Below, in pieces: positions 33,872 through 43,367 of a stretch of 64,000 bases of DNA (positions are counted from its first letter, which is position 1; each line of letters begins with the position of its first letter). Below the pieces are notes generated by a model. It was not told where the DNA came from. It was given only the letters and a program-made list of their open reading frames with translations, and did not search any database. Location of the stretch: NCBI RefSeq assembly GCF_022965755.1, contig NZ_CP095187.1, positions 1,674,001-1,738,000 on the forward strand, given 5' to 3'. This stretch comes from Pseudoxanthomonas sp. F37 (GTDB lineage Bacteria > Pseudomonadota > Gammaproteobacteria > Xanthomonadales > Xanthomonadaceae). Position numbers and translations under genes: made by a program.

Positions 33872-35512
33872 ATGATGACCAAGAACGAAGCCCGCTTTCC
33901 ATTGGCCCGCAGCCTCGCGGCATTCTTACTGACCCTGGCGATCGCCGCCTGCCAGAAAACGCCGGAGCCCGCGCCCGCGCCGCAGGCCAAACCCGCCGCG
34001 CCTGCCGCGACCGCCAAGCCCGAGCCGTCGGCCAAGCCCGAGCTGCCGCCGCTGTTCCGCGACATCGAGCGCCGTACGTTCCAGTTCTTCTGGGACACCA
34101 CCAACGAAGTGAACGGCATGACGCCGGACCGCTACCCGTCGCGGCCGTTCGCCAGCATCGCGTCGGTGGGCTATGCGCTGACGGCGTATCCCATCGGTAT
34201 CGAGAACGGCTGGGTCAGCCGTACGCAGGCCGTGGATCGCACGCTGACCACGCTGAAGTTCCTGCGCGACCTGCCGCAGGGCCCGCAGAAAGAGGGCAAG
34301 GCCGGCCACAAGGGCTTCTACTACCACTTCCTGGACATGAACACCGGGCACCGCTTCAACACCTGGGTGGAACTGTCCAGCGTGGATACCTCGCTGCTGC
34401 TGATGGGCGTGCTGTTCGCGCAGTCGTACTACGACCGCGACGACCCGCGCGAACGGGAGATCCGCTGGATCGCCGACACGATCTACAAGCGCGTGGACTG
34501 GACCTTCCTGCAGAACAACAAGCCGCTGATCTCGATGGGCTGGTTCCCCGAGAGCGGCGTCATTCCGCACGACTGGAAGGGCTACAACGAAGCCATGATG
34601 GTGTACGTACTGGCGATGGCCTCGCCGACCCATCCGGTGGGCCCGGAAGCCTGGGAAGTATGGACCCGCAGCTACAGCGAGCTGTGGGGCGTGTTCCAAG
34701 GGCAGGAATACCTGACCTTCGCCCCGCACTTCGGCCACCAGTACAGCCATGTCTGGATCGATTTCCGCGGCATCCAGGACGCCTACATGCGCGAGCGGGG
34801 CATGGACTACTTCGAGAACAGCCGCCGCGCCACCTACGCCCAGCGGGCGTATGCGATCGAGAACCCGATGAAGTGGAAGGACTACGGCGAGAACGTCTGG
34901 GGCCTCACCGCGTCGGACGGTCCGCAACAGACCCTGCAGGAATATCGCGGCGAGCAACGTCCGTTCCGCCACTACTCCGCGCGCGGCGCCGGCTTCCGCG
35001 AGAACTTCGACGACGGCACCATCGCGCCGACGGCGGCGGTGGCGTCGCTGCCGTTCGCGCCGGAGATCGTCATCCCGGCGACGGAGGAAATGCACCGGCG
35101 CTACGGCGACTACCTGTACTCCAGCTACGGCTTCCTGGATTCGTTCAATCCCAGCTTCGACTACGACATTCCGCTGAAGACCGGCCGCATCGTGCCGGGC
35201 AAGGGCTGGGTGGCCAGCGACTACATCGGCATCGACCAGGGCCCGATCCTGGCGATGATCGCCAACTACCGCAACGATTTCGTCTGGAGCGTGATGAAGA
35301 AGAACCGCTACATCCGCGACGGATTGAAGAAGGCCGGATTCCAGGGCGGTTGGCTGGATGCGAAGACCGAACAGGCGGCTGCGGCCGCGTCGACGGCGCT
35401 TCCGGCACCGGCGGATCCGGACGCGGCTGCGGCGCGCGCACTGGGTACGGCGGAATCGCGCGCCAACCAGGCCTCGCAACCCGAGGCGGCGCGTCCGCAG
35501 CAGCCAGAGTAA
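33872..35512 (+). CDS. GH144-type (glycoamylase domain) lipoprotein, probable endo-beta-1,2-glucanase
   Basis: A 546-residue predicted lipoprotein. The lipobox LAIAAC has Cys27, followed by a Pro/Ala/Lys-rich linker (28-57). A single (alpha/alpha)6 catalytic domain (about 58-500) has family segments RRTFQFFWDTTN, YPSRPFASIASVGYALTAY, GWFPESGVIPHDWKGYNEAMMVYVLAM (Glu240), HQYSHVWIDFRGIQDAYM and GWVASDYIGIDQGPILAMI. This is the Pfam glycoamylase domain. Characterised members (CAZy GH144) are endo-beta-1,2-glucanases, so sophoran or periplasmic cyclic glucan is the likely substrate. A low-complexity Ala/Glu tail ends it. Only 9 bp separate it from the ABC binding-protein gene. It leads a six-gene operon, and a perfect operator lies at its start. 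Confidence 0.9.
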   Translation: MMTKNEARFPLARSLAAFLLTLAIAACQKTPEPAPAPQAKPAAPAATAKPEPSAKPELPPLFRDIERRTFQFFWDTTNEVNGMTPDRYPSRPFASIASVGYALTAYPIGIENGWVSRTQAVDRTLTTLKFLRDLPQGPQKEGKAGHKGFYYHFLDMNTGHRFNTWVELSSVDTSLLLMGVLFAQSYYDRDDPREREIRWIADTIYKRVDWTFLQNNKPLISMGWFPESGVIPHDWKGYNEAMMVYVLAMASPTHPVGPEAWEVWTRSYSELWGVFQGQEYLTFAPHFGHQYSHVWIDFRGIQDAYMRERGMDYFENSRRATYAQRAYAIENPMKWKDYGENVWGLTASDGPQQTLQEYRGEQRPFRHYSARGAGFRENFDDGTIAPTAAVASLPFAPEIVIPATEEMHRRYGDYLYSSYGFLDSFNPSFDYDIPLKTGRIVPGKGWVASDYIGIDQGPILAMIANYRNDFVWSVMKKNRYIRDGLKKAGFQGGWLDAKTEQAAAAASTALPAPADPDAAAARALGTAESRANQASQPEAARPQQPE

Positions 35513-35521
35513 GCTGCACGC

Positions 35522-36877
35522 ATGTTCGAGTGCGTGCCAGCGACGTTCTCTCCAGCACGCATCAGGGCGGCCATCTTTCGAAGGTCGGCCCTGGTGCGCT
35601 GCTGTTTCCTGCTGATGGTCGGCGTCCTGGCCACAGGGCTGGCGGGCTGCGCGCGCACCGGAGACACGCGTACCACGGTGCGTTTCTGGGTGATGGGTTA
35701 CGAAGGCGAAGTGGTGGCCAAGCTGCTGCCCGAGTTCGAGCGCCAGCACCCCGGCATCCGTGTCGACCTGCAGATCGTGCCGTGGCTGTCCGCGCACGAA
35801 AAACTGCTGACCGCTTTCGCGGGCGATTCGCTGCCCGACGTATGCCCGATCGGCAACACCTGGATACCGGAATTCGCCGCGCTCGGCGCGCTGGACCCGC
35901 TGGACGACCGGATCGCCGCGACGCCCGGCTTCGACCAGGCGGATTTCTTCCCGGGTGTCTGGGATACCGGCGTGATCGACGGCCATGCGTATGCGGTGCC
36001 GTGGTATGTGGAGACGCGCCTGCCGTTCTATCGCCGCGACATGCTGGCCAAGGCCGGGGTGAAGGCGCTGCCCACCCGTTGGGACGAATGGCGCGTGGCG
36101 TTGCGCAAGGTCAAGCAGGTGGCGGGCGATGGCAACTATTCCATCCTGCTGCCGCTCAACGAGTTCGAGCCGCTGCTGAGCCTGGCCATCCAGCAGCCCG
36201 AACCCTTGCTGCGCGATGGCGGCCGCTACGGCAATTTCCGCAGCGAAGGTTTCCGCCAGTCGCTGGGGTTCTACAAGGAGATGTTCGACCAGGGGTGGGC
36301 GCCGGTGGTGACCAACAACCAGATCTCCAACGTATGGGACGAGTTCGGCAAGGGCTACTATTCGTTCTACATCTCCGGGCCCTGGAACATCGCCAAGTTC
36401 AAGGAGCGCCTGCCTGCCGCCCAGCAGGACGACTGGATGACGATGCCATTGCCGGGGCCGACGGGCCCGGGCGCATCGCTCGCCAACGGCACCAGTTTCG
36501 TCGTGTTCAAGGATTCGCCCAACAAGGCGGCGGCGTGGAAGCTGATCGCCTGGCTGTCGTCGCCGCAGGTGCAAGCGGAATTCCACGCGCTGACCGGTGA
36601 CTTGCCGCCGCGCCGCTCCCCATGGCGGACGCCAGCGTTGGCCGACGACCCCTACGCGAAGGCGTTCCGCGAGCAACTCGAACGCGCGGTCTCCACGCCC
36701 AAGGTGCCGGAGTGGGAGCGCATCGCCACGGAGATGCGTCTGGTCGGCGAGCAGGTGGCCAACGGGCGCATGACGGTGGACCAGGCGGTGGAGGAACTGG
36801 ACCGGCGCGCCGACCGCATCCTGGAGAAGCGTCGCTGGATGCTGGACCAGGCCGGCAAGGCCGGGGCAGCGCCATGA
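35522..36877 (+). CDS. ABC sugar transporter, solute-binding lipoprotein (CUT1)
   Basis: A 451-residue extracellular solute-binding protein family 1. From ATG 35522 the lipobox LAGC is at about Cys43. A GTG at 35594 with AAGG upstream would give a more usual 19-residue lipoprotein signal and may be the real start. The mature part shows VRFWVMGYEGEVVAKLLPEFERQHPGI, SLPDVCPIGNTWIPEF and YAVPWYVETRLPFYR, typical of oligosaccharide-binding proteins. Its ATGA overlap with the first permease shows an importer operon. The position after GH144 suggests it binds gluco-oligosaccharides, perhaps sophoro-oligosaccharides or sophorose. Confidence 0.93.
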   Translation: MFECVPATFSPARIRAAIFRRSALVRCCFLLMVGVLATGLAGCARTGDTRTTVRFWVMGYEGEVVAKLLPEFERQHPGIRVDLQIVPWLSAHEKLLTAFAGDSLPDVCPIGNTWIPEFAALGALDPLDDRIAATPGFDQADFFPGVWDTGVIDGHAYAVPWYVETRLPFYRRDMLAKAGVKALPTRWDEWRVALRKVKQVAGDGNYSILLPLNEFEPLLSLAIQQPEPLLRDGGRYGNFRSEGFRQSLGFYKEMFDQGWAPVVTNNQISNVWDEFGKGYYSFYISGPWNIAKFKERLPAAQQDDWMTMPLPGPTGPGASLANGTSFVVFKDSPNKAAAWKLIAWLSSPQVQAEFHALTGDLPPRRSPWRTPALADDPYAKAFREQLERAVSTPKVPEWERIATEMRLVGEQVANGRMTVDQAVEELDRRADRILEKRRWMLDQAGKAGAAP

Positions 36878-37758
36878 GGTCGACCCACGCACTCGCCGGC
36901 TGGCTGTTCGCCGCACCGGCGCTGACGGTCATCGTGGTGTTCTTCGGCCTGCCGGTGCTGGCTGCGTTGGCGTTGAGCCTCACCGATTTCGACATCTACG
37001 CGCTGGCCGATATCGGCAACCTGCGCTTCGTGGGCCTGGACAACTACCTGGGCCTGCTGCAGAACCCGTTGTTCTGGAAGTCGCTGGGCAACACGGTCTA
37101 CTTCGTCGTCGTGGGCGTTCCGCTGTCGGTCGCGGTGTCGCTGGGCGCGGCGCTGCTTCTGCATTCGAAGCTGGGGCGCTTCAAGGGCTTCTTCCGTACC
37201 GCGTTCTTCGCGCCGGTGGTCACCACGGTGGTCGCCGTCGCAGTGATCTGGCGCTATCTCTTCCACACCAGGTACGGCCTGGTGAACTGGGGGCTGTCGT
37301 GGGTGGGCATCGACGCCGTGGACTGGCTGGGCGATCCCACCTGGGCCATGCCGACCATCATCCTGTTCGCGGTGTGGAAGAACTTCGGCTACAACATGAT
37401 CATCTTCCTGGCCGGCCTGCAAAGCATCCCGGAAGATCTGTACGAGGCCGCGCGCATCGATGGCGCCTCGCGCTGGGCGCAGTTCCGCCACGTCACGCTG
37501 CCGCAGCTCGGCCCGGTGCTGTTGCTGGTCGGCATCCTGACCATGGCGGGCTATTTCCAGCTGTTCGCCGAGCCCTACGTGATGACCCAGGGCGGTCCGC
37601 TGGAGAGCACCAAGAGCGTGCTGTACCTGATGTACGAAGAAGGCTTCAAGTGGTGGAACCTGGGCAACGCGTCGGCGGTGGCGTTCCTGCTCTTCATCCT
37701 GATGACGGCCGTCACCAGCGGGCTGTTGTGGTTCGCCCGCAAGCGGGGCGTGGAATGA
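36874..37758 (+). CDS. ABC sugar transporter permease (MalF/UgpA type)
   Basis: A 294-residue inner-membrane protein with six predicted TM helices. The ATPase-contacting EAA loop is EAARIDGASRWAQFRHVTLPQLGP near residue 190-213. The start overlaps the binding-protein stop (ATGA), and the stop overlaps the next permease (ATGA). It pairs with that MalG-type permease to form the membrane channel of a CUT1 importer. Confidence 0.95.
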   Translation: MRSTHALAGWLFAAPALTVIVVFFGLPVLAALALSLTDFDIYALADIGNLRFVGLDNYLGLLQNPLFWKSLGNTVYFVVVGVPLSVAVSLGAALLLHSKLGRFKGFFRTAFFAPVVTTVVAVAVIWRYLFHTRYGLVNWGLSWVGIDAVDWLGDPTWAMPTIILFAVWKNFGYNMIIFLAGLQSIPEDLYEAARIDGASRWAQFRHVTLPQLGPVLLLVGILTMAGYFQLFAEPYVMTQGGPLESTKSVLYLMYEEGFKWWNLGNASAVAFLLFILMTAVTSGLLWFARKRGVE

Positions 37759-38576
37759 ACAATCGTCTCGTCGCCATCGTCGTCAACGGCCTGCTGGTCG
37801 CACTTGCGGCGGTCAGTCTCGGGCCGCTGTTGTGGATGCTGTCGGTGTCCTTCATGCAGACCGGCGAGGCGGGGCACTTCCCGCCGCCGCTGCTGCCTGC
37901 CGCGCCCACGCTGGACAACTACCGCGACCTGTTCGTGCGCGCCGGCATGGGCCGCTACCTGGTCAACAGCTTCATCGTCTCCACCAGCGTGATGCTGCTC
38001 TCGCTGCTGTTCAACACCATGGCCGGCTACGCCTTCGCCAAGCTGCGCTTCAAGGGCCGCGACAGCACCTTCCGGGCGCTGCTCGCCGCGCTCGTCATCC
38101 CCGCGCAGGTGGCGATGATGCCGCTGTTCCTGCTGCTCAAGCAGATGGGCCTGGTGAACACCTATGCCGGCGCCATCGTGCCCGGCATGGCGGCGATCTT
38201 CGGCATCTTCCTGGTGCGCCAGTACGCGCGCTCGATCCCCGACGAGCTGCTGGAAGCCGCCCGCATCGACGGCGCCAGCGAGGCGCGCATCTTCTTCCAG
38301 ATCGTGCTGCCGGGCCTGAAGCCCATCCTGGTGACGCTGGCGATCTTCAGCTTCCTCGGCGCCTGGAACGATTTCATGTGGCCGTTGATCGTGCTGAGCG
38401 ACGACGCGCTGCAGACCCTTCCCGTGGCGCTGGCGGCATTGTCGCGCGAACACGTGATGGACTACGAATTGATGATGGCCGGTTCGGTGGTCACCATCCT
38501 GCCGGTGCTGTTGCTGTTCCTCGTGCTGCAGCGCTACTACATCCAGGGCTTGCTGCTGGGCAGCGTCAAAGGCTGA
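37755..38576 (+). CDS. ABC sugar transporter permease (MalG/UgpE type)
   Basis: A 273-residue, six-TM permease; the EAA loop is EAARIDGASEARIFFQIVLPGLKP (about 172-196). The C-terminus ends at GSVKG, as in the MalG class. Translationally coupled to the first permease. No ATPase follows; the matching MsmK/UgpC-type ATPase lies about 8.4 kb downstream, behind the same kind of operator. Confidence 0.95.
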   Translation: MNNRLVAIVVNGLLVALAAVSLGPLLWMLSVSFMQTGEAGHFPPPLLPAAPTLDNYRDLFVRAGMGRYLVNSFIVSTSVMLLSLLFNTMAGYAFAKLRFKGRDSTFRALLAALVIPAQVAMMPLFLLLKQMGLVNTYAGAIVPGMAAIFGIFLVRQYARSIPDELLEAARIDGASEARIFFQIVLPGLKPILVTLAIFSFLGAWNDFMWPLIVLSDDALQTLPVALAALSREHVMDYELMMAGSVVTILPVLLLFLVLQRYYIQGLLLGSVKG

Positions 38577-38609
38577 CCCGGAACGGGTCGGCGCGGAGCT
38601 TGAATCACC

Positions 38610-41600
38610 ATGAACAACGAACTGTCATTCCTGTGCAGGCGGGAACCCAGCGACTTCGCCTTCCATAAGGCGGCCCTGGCCTGCAGCGTACTGCTCGCGT
38701 GCGCCACCCCCGTCTTCGCCGCACAGGACGGCGTGCGCATCCTCGACGACTTCGGCGACCCGTCGGCATGGCGCGTGGTGACGTCCAATCAGGTCAGCGG
38801 CGCGCTGCGGCAGGTCGATGGCGTGGAAGGCAAGGCGATGTGCCTGGACTACGACTTCAATGGCGTCTCGGGCCATGCCGGTATCCAACGCGATCTGGAA
38901 CTCGAATACCCGCAGAACTACCGGTTCGATTTCGCGCTCCGTGGCGATTCGCCGCGCAACGACCTGCAGTTCAAGCTCATCGATGCCAGCGGCGACAACG
39001 TCTGGTGGGTCAATCGGCCGAAGTACGACTTCCCGGCCGCGTGGACCCCCGTGCGCTACAAGATGCGGCACATCGACAAGGCCTGGGGCCCGGACCCGGA
39101 CCGGGTGCTGCGCAAGAGCGTCAGGCTGGAGTACACGGTCTACAACAACGCCGGCGGCAAGGGCTCGGTCTGCTTCGACCAGCTGACGTTCCAGCCGTTG
39201 CAGGTCGACGACGGGGCGCCGCTGACGGGCAGGGCGAGTGCGAACCTCGCGTTTCCGGCCGGCGCCGCGGCGCTGGCCGTGGATGGCAAGCCGGACACCG
39301 CATGGTCCGCCGACCTGCACGGCGACGCCGACCCGCAGCTGACGCTGGACCTGGGCAGGCTGCGCGAATTCGGCGGGCTGGTGCTCGACTGGAAGCCGGG
39401 CCAGCACGCGTCGGACTACCTGGTGCAGTTGTCCGATGACGGCGTGCGCTGGCGCGACGTCCGCACGGTGGTGGGCGGCAATGGAGGGCGCGACTACCTG
39501 GCGTTGCCGGAGTCGGAAGCGCGCTACGTCCGCCTGACGGTGGGCGATGGCCCGGGCACCTCGTTCGCCCTGGCCGGGCTGGAGGTGAAGCCGCTGTCGT
39601 TCGCGGCGCACCCCAACGATCTGATCAAGGCGATGGCGGCCGATGCGCAGAAGGGCTGGTTCCCGCGCGGATTCAGCGGTGAGCAGCCGTACTGGACGAT
39701 CGTGGGGCTCGACGGCGGGCGCGAGCAGGGCCTGATCGGTGAAGATGGCGCCATCGAGATCGGCAAGGGCGGCGTCAGCGTCGAGCCCTTCGTGCAGGTG
39801 GACGGGCGCTGGCTCGGCTGGGCGGACGTGCAGGCCACGCAATCGCTGCAGGACGGTTATCTGCCGATTCCCGCTGTGGCCTGGATGCACCCGCAGTTCT
39901 CGCTGACCACCACGGCCTTCGCCGCGGGCACGCCGGGCGATGCGCGCGTGGTCGCGCGCTATCGCCTGACCAACACGGGCGCCGCGTCGCGCCAGTACAC
40001 GCTGGCGCTGGCCGTGCAGCCGTGGCAGGTCAATCCGCCCAGCCAGTTCCTCAATACCACCGGTGGCTTCAGCCCGATCAGCGCGCTCGCGCTGGCCGAC
40101 GGTGTGGCGACCGTGAACGGGCGCGCCAGCCTGCGCTTCGCCACGCCGGATGGCGTGATCGCCTCGCGGTTCGACGAGGGCCTGGTGCGCGAACGCATCG
40201 AGGGCCTCACCACCGCGACCGTCGATGCGGCATCGGTTGAGGGCGACGCGACGGGCCTCGCCTCCGGCGCCATGCTCTACCGCTTCACCCTGGCGCCCGG
40301 CCAGAGTCGGGACATCGACTGGGTCGCGCCGCTGGAAGGGGCGTTGCCGGCGCGCATCGATGCGGCGCGCGACCAGCAGGCGATGGCGGGCGTCTGGCGC
40401 AGGAAGCTCGACGAGATGAGGCTGCAGGTCCCGGCTGAAGGCCAGCCGGTCGCCGATACCTTGCGTACCGCGCTGGCGCACATGCTGATCTCGCGCATCG
40501 GGCCGCGCCTGCAGCCGGGCACGCGCTCGTACTCGCGCAGCTGGATCCGCGACGGCGCGATGATCTCCGAAGGCCTGCTGCGCCTGGGTCGCCCGGAGGT
40601 GGTGAAGGAATACGTCGAGTGGTACGCGCCGTACCAGTTCGAGAACGGCAAGGTGCCGTGCTGCGTGGACGACCGCGGCAGCGATCCCGTGCCCGAGAAC
40701 GACAGCCACGGCGAGCTGATCTTCAATATCGCCGAGTACTACCGCTATACCGGCGACAAGGCCTTCCTGCGCAGGATGTGGCCGCACGTGCAGGGCGCGT
40801 TCGCCTACATGGAAGAACTGCGCCTGAGCGAGCGCACCGAGGCCAACCGTGCCGTCAACGCCGCCTTCTACGGCATGATGCCGGCCTCGATCAGCCACGA
40901 AGGCTATTCGGCCAAGCCGATGCATTCGTACTGGGACAACTTCTGGGCATTGCGCGGGTACAAGGACGCCGTCGAGGTAGCGGAAGCCCTGGGCAAGGCG
41001 GCCGAAGCGAAGCGTATGGCGGCGTCACGCGACCAGTTCCGCGATGACCTGTACGCCTCGCTGCGCGCCGCCACCCAGTTGCATGACATCGGTTACCTGC
41101 CTGGCGCGGCCGAGATCGGCGACTTCGACCCCACCTCGACCACCATCGCGCTGGCGCCCGGCGGCGAGCAGGGCGCGCTGCCGGTGGACCTGTTGCACGC
41201 GACGTTCGAACGCTACTGGACCGAGTTCGTGCAACGCCGCGACGGCCGGCGCGAGTGGAAGGATTACACGCCCTACGAATGGCGCAATGTCGCCGCGTTC
41301 GTGCGCCTGGGCTGGCGCGAACGCGCGTGGGAGGTGCTGGACTTCTTCTTCAAGGATCGTGCGCCGCAGGCGTGGAACCAGTGGGCGGAGGTGGTGTCGC
41401 GCACGCCGCGCAAGCCGTTCTTCGTCGGCGACCTGCCGCACGCCTGGGTCGCGTCCGACTTCGTGCGCTCGGCGCTGGACATGTTCGCCTACAGCCGCGA
41501 GGCCGACGACAGCCTGGTGCTGGCGGCGGGCGTGCCGGCGGCGTGGCTGGATGGCGAAGGCATCGCCATCGACGGGCTGCGCACGCCCCATGGCGTGCTG

Positions 41601-41804
41601 GGCTATGCGCTGCGCCGGCATGCGGGCGAGGTCGTGCTGGAGGCGAAGGCCGGATTGGAGCTGCCGTCCGGTGGACTGGTGCTGCCGTGGCCTTACAAGG
41701 AACCTCCGGGCGAAACGCGCATCAACGGCCAGCCGGCGCAGTGGAAGGACGGCGAGCTGCGCATCGCCACGCTGCCGGCGAAGGTCAGCATCCGTACGCT
41801 GTGA
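38610..41804 (+). CDS. Secreted multi-domain (alpha/alpha)6-barrel protein, putative glycoside hydrolase
   Basis: A 1064-residue exported protein with the signal peptide cut near VFA-A (37/38). Order: a beta-sandwich (about 43-200; FDDFGDPSAW-like start), an F5/8-type discoidin/CBM32-like domain (about 210-330; VDGKPDTAWSADL, LVLDWKPGQHASDYLVQLSDDG, ARYVRLTVGDG), and a super-beta-sandwich (about 345-600). An (alpha/alpha)6 barrel (about 605-960) and a small C-terminal beta domain follow. The barrel has WIRDGAM (645-651), ENDSHGELIFN (Asp698, Glu702 as acid candidates) and YWDNFWALRGYKDA, resembling glycogen-debranching, GH15 and GH63-like barrels. I cannot assign a CAZy family. It is the fifth gene of the GH144-ABC operon, so it probably acts on the same glucan outside the cytoplasm. 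Confidence 0.85.
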   Translation: MNNELSFLCRREPSDFAFHKAALACSVLLACATPVFAAQDGVRILDDFGDPSAWRVVTSNQVSGALRQVDGVEGKAMCLDYDFNGVSGHAGIQRDLELEYPQNYRFDFALRGDSPRNDLQFKLIDASGDNVWWVNRPKYDFPAAWTPVRYKMRHIDKAWGPDPDRVLRKSVRLEYTVYNNAGGKGSVCFDQLTFQPLQVDDGAPLTGRASANLAFPAGAAALAVDGKPDTAWSADLHGDADPQLTLDLGRLREFGGLVLDWKPGQHASDYLVQLSDDGVRWRDVRTVVGGNGGRDYLALPESEARYVRLTVGDGPGTSFALAGLEVKPLSFAAHPNDLIKAMAADAQKGWFPRGFSGEQPYWTIVGLDGGREQGLIGEDGAIEIGKGGVSVEPFVQVDGRWLGWADVQATQSLQDGYLPIPAVAWMHPQFSLTTTAFAAGTPGDARVVARYRLTNTGAASRQYTLALAVQPWQVNPPSQFLNTTGGFSPISALALADGVATVNGRASLRFATPDGVIASRFDEGLVRERIEGLTTATVDAASVEGDATGLASGAMLYRFTLAPGQSRDIDWVAPLEGALPARIDAARDQQAMAGVWRRKLDEMRLQVPAEGQPVADTLRTALAHMLISRIGPRLQPGTRSYSRSWIRDGAMISEGLLRLGRPEVVKEYVEWYAPYQFENGKVPCCVDDRGSDPVPENDSHGELIFNIAEYYRYTGDKAFLRRMWPHVQGAFAYMEELRLSERTEANRAVNAAFYGMMPASISHEGYSAKPMHSYWDNFWALRGYKDAVEVAEALGKAAEAKRMAASRDQFRDDLYASLRAATQLHDIGYLPGAAEIGDFDPTSTTIALAPGGEQGALPVDLLHATFERYWTEFVQRRDGRREWKDYTPYEWRNVAAFVRLGWRERAWEVLDFFFKDRAPQAWNQWAEVVSRTPRKPFFVGDLPHAWVASDFVRSALDMFAYSREADDSLVLAAGVPAAWLDGEGIAIDGLRTPHGVLGYALRRHAGEVVLEAKAGLELPSGGLVLPWPYKEPPGETRINGQPAQWKDGELRIATLPAKVSIRTL

Positions 41805-41856
41805 GCGAAGGCGAACGGGGATAGAGTAGGCGCGGTTCCTGTCCGCGCCTGCTGCC

Positions 41857-42534
41857 ATGAACGCCGATGACGCCCGCTTGCCCCTCTGGCCGCTGCCGCT
41901 GCTGATCGCGCTGCTGTTCCTGGTCGCGGCGCACGCGGCGTACGTGCTGTCGATCCAGGCGGGCCACGTGCCGGCCTGCGTGCCCTACCTGGAAGGCTGC
42001 GTCTCGATCAGTCGCGCGGCACGCCACGGGCTGGGAAACCATCTCTTCCGGTTGCTGGTGATTCCCTGCGCGGTGCTGCATGCGCTGGTCTGGCTGCTGG
42101 CGCACCGCTGGTTGCGGGGCGGTCGCTGGATGGTCGTGCTGGGCGTGGTCTCGGCCATCGCGCTGGCGGTCTACGCGACCTTCCTCGGCACCGATGGCGA
42201 GGCCTACCGCTTCCTGCGCCGCTACGGCGTGGTGGTGTATTTCGGTTTCGGGTATCTCGCGCAGCTCGCCTTGATGCGGCGTGCCGCGCGGATGGGTGCG
42301 TTGGCCCCCGGCGTCATCGCGACCCAGGCGTGGATCGCCGCGGCCATGCTGGGACTGGGTCTGGCGAATGTCGTGGCGGGGCTGGCCGTGCCGGATCCTG
42401 CGGCGAAGGACCGCTGGGAGAACGTCTTCGAATGGTGGCTCGGCCTGCTGATGGTCGGCTGGTATGCCGCGCTGGCGTCGGGGTGGCGGCGACAGGGCCT
42501 GGCAATGGAACTCAAGCGTCATGACCCACTGTAG
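41857..42534 (+). CDS. Integral membrane protein, Frag1/DRAM/Sfk1-like
   Basis: A 225-residue, six-TM inner-membrane protein. The periplasmic loop CVPYLEGCVSISRAAR after TM1, the ATFLGTDGEAYRFLRRYG segment and the late RWENVFEWWLGLLM resemble the Frag1/DRAM/Sfk1 (CWH43 N-terminal) group, whose bacterial function is unknown. It follows the large glycosidase by 52 bp in the same direction and is probably the last gene of that operon. Its TAG stop is provided by a REP element (GTAGGAGCG) beginning at 42531. Confidence 0.75.
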   Translation: MNADDARLPLWPLPLLIALLFLVAAHAAYVLSIQAGHVPACVPYLEGCVSISRAARHGLGNHLFRLLVIPCAVLHALVWLLAHRWLRGGRWMVVLGVVSAIALAVYATFLGTDGEAYRFLRRYGVVVYFGFGYLAQLALMRRAARMGALAPGVIATQAWIAAAMLGLGLANVVAGLAVPDPAAKDRWENVFEWWLGLLMVGWYAALASGWRRQGLAMELKRHDPL

Positions 42535-42673
42535 GAGCGACGTGAGTCGCGACCGCACGGCATCGCATGTAGCAGCATGAGGGCGAGCGCCATGTTTCCG
42601 GCAGTGACGGCGTGACTGCGCTCACGCATCACGACACTTCACTTCTGTGGTCGCGACTTACGTCGCTCCTGCA
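42531..42673. repeat. REP-type pair, GTAGGAGCGACGTGAGTCGC variant
   Basis: GTAGGAGCGACGTGAGTCGC begins at 42531. Its inverted partner (GGTCGCGACTTACGTCGCTC and on) ends at 42673, about 95 bp apart. It lies between the converging membrane-protein and eda genes and overlaps the former's stop codon. Confidence 0.8.
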
Positions 42674-42682
42674 GAGAGAACG

Positions 42683-43339
42683 TCAGCCGCGCACGCCCTT
42701 GACGATGGCGGCGGCCTTGGCGGAACTGGCGGTGACCTTGTCCCACTCGCCGTTGTCCAGCCAAGCCTTCGGCACCATCCACGAACCTCCGATGCAGACG
42801 ACGTTCGGCTGCGACAGGTAGTCGGCCGCGGTGTCCTCGGTGATGCCGCCGGTGGGGCAGATCTTCAGGTCCGACAGCGGGCCCGCCAGGCCTTTCAGCA
42901 TCGCCAACCCGCCGACAGCGGTGGCAGGGAACAGCTTGCACACGCGGAAGCCGCGCGCCATCAGCGACAGCAGCTCGGTCGGCGTGGCGGCACCGGGCAC
43001 CACCGGGATGTCGGCGGCAGCCAGCGCTTCGGCCATCTCCGGCGGCGTGCCGGGCGTCACCAGGAAATCGGCGCCCGCATCGATGGACTGCGCGATCTGC
43101 TCGGTCGTCAGCACGGTGCCTGCCCCGATCACGATATCCGGCAGTTCCTTCTTCAGCATGGCCAGCGCGGCCATCGCCACCGGCGTGCGCAGCGTCAGTT
43201 CGATCGCCGGCAGGCCGCCTTCCAGCAGGGCTTCGGACACCTTGCGCGCTTCATCCAGCGTGTGGACGGTGACGACCGGCAGGATGCCGGCGGCGCGGAG
43301 GAGGGATTCGGCTTTCTGCTGGCGGGCTTGGATGGTCAT
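42683..43339 (-). CDS. eda: KDPG aldolase (2-dehydro-3-deoxy-phosphogluconate aldolase)
   Basis: A 218-residue class I aldolase splitting KDPG into pyruvate and glyceraldehyde 3-phosphate, the last Entner-Doudoroff step. The Schiff-base Lys135 lies in VCKLFPAT and the catalytic Glu47 in AIELTLRTP. GTPGTPPEM and PTGGITEDT phosphate-binding loops are present. The start at 43339 gives the family N-terminus. The frame extends upstream only through a REP sequence. It follows edd on the same strand, with a REP palindrome in the 117-bp gap. Confidence 0.96.
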   Translation of the reverse strand: MTIQARQQKAESLLRAAGILPVVTVHTLDEARKVSEALLEGGLPAIELTLRTPVAMAALAMLKKELPDIVIGAGTVLTTEQIAQSIDAGADFLVTPGTPPEMAEALAAADIPVVPGAATPTELLSLMARGFRVCKLFPATAVGGLAMLKGLAGPLSDLKICPTGGITEDTAADYLSQPNVVCIGGSWMVPKAWLDNGEWDKVTASSAKAAAIVKGVRG

Positions 43340-43367
43340 GGTGGAATGTTCGGCCGGAAGGAGGACT

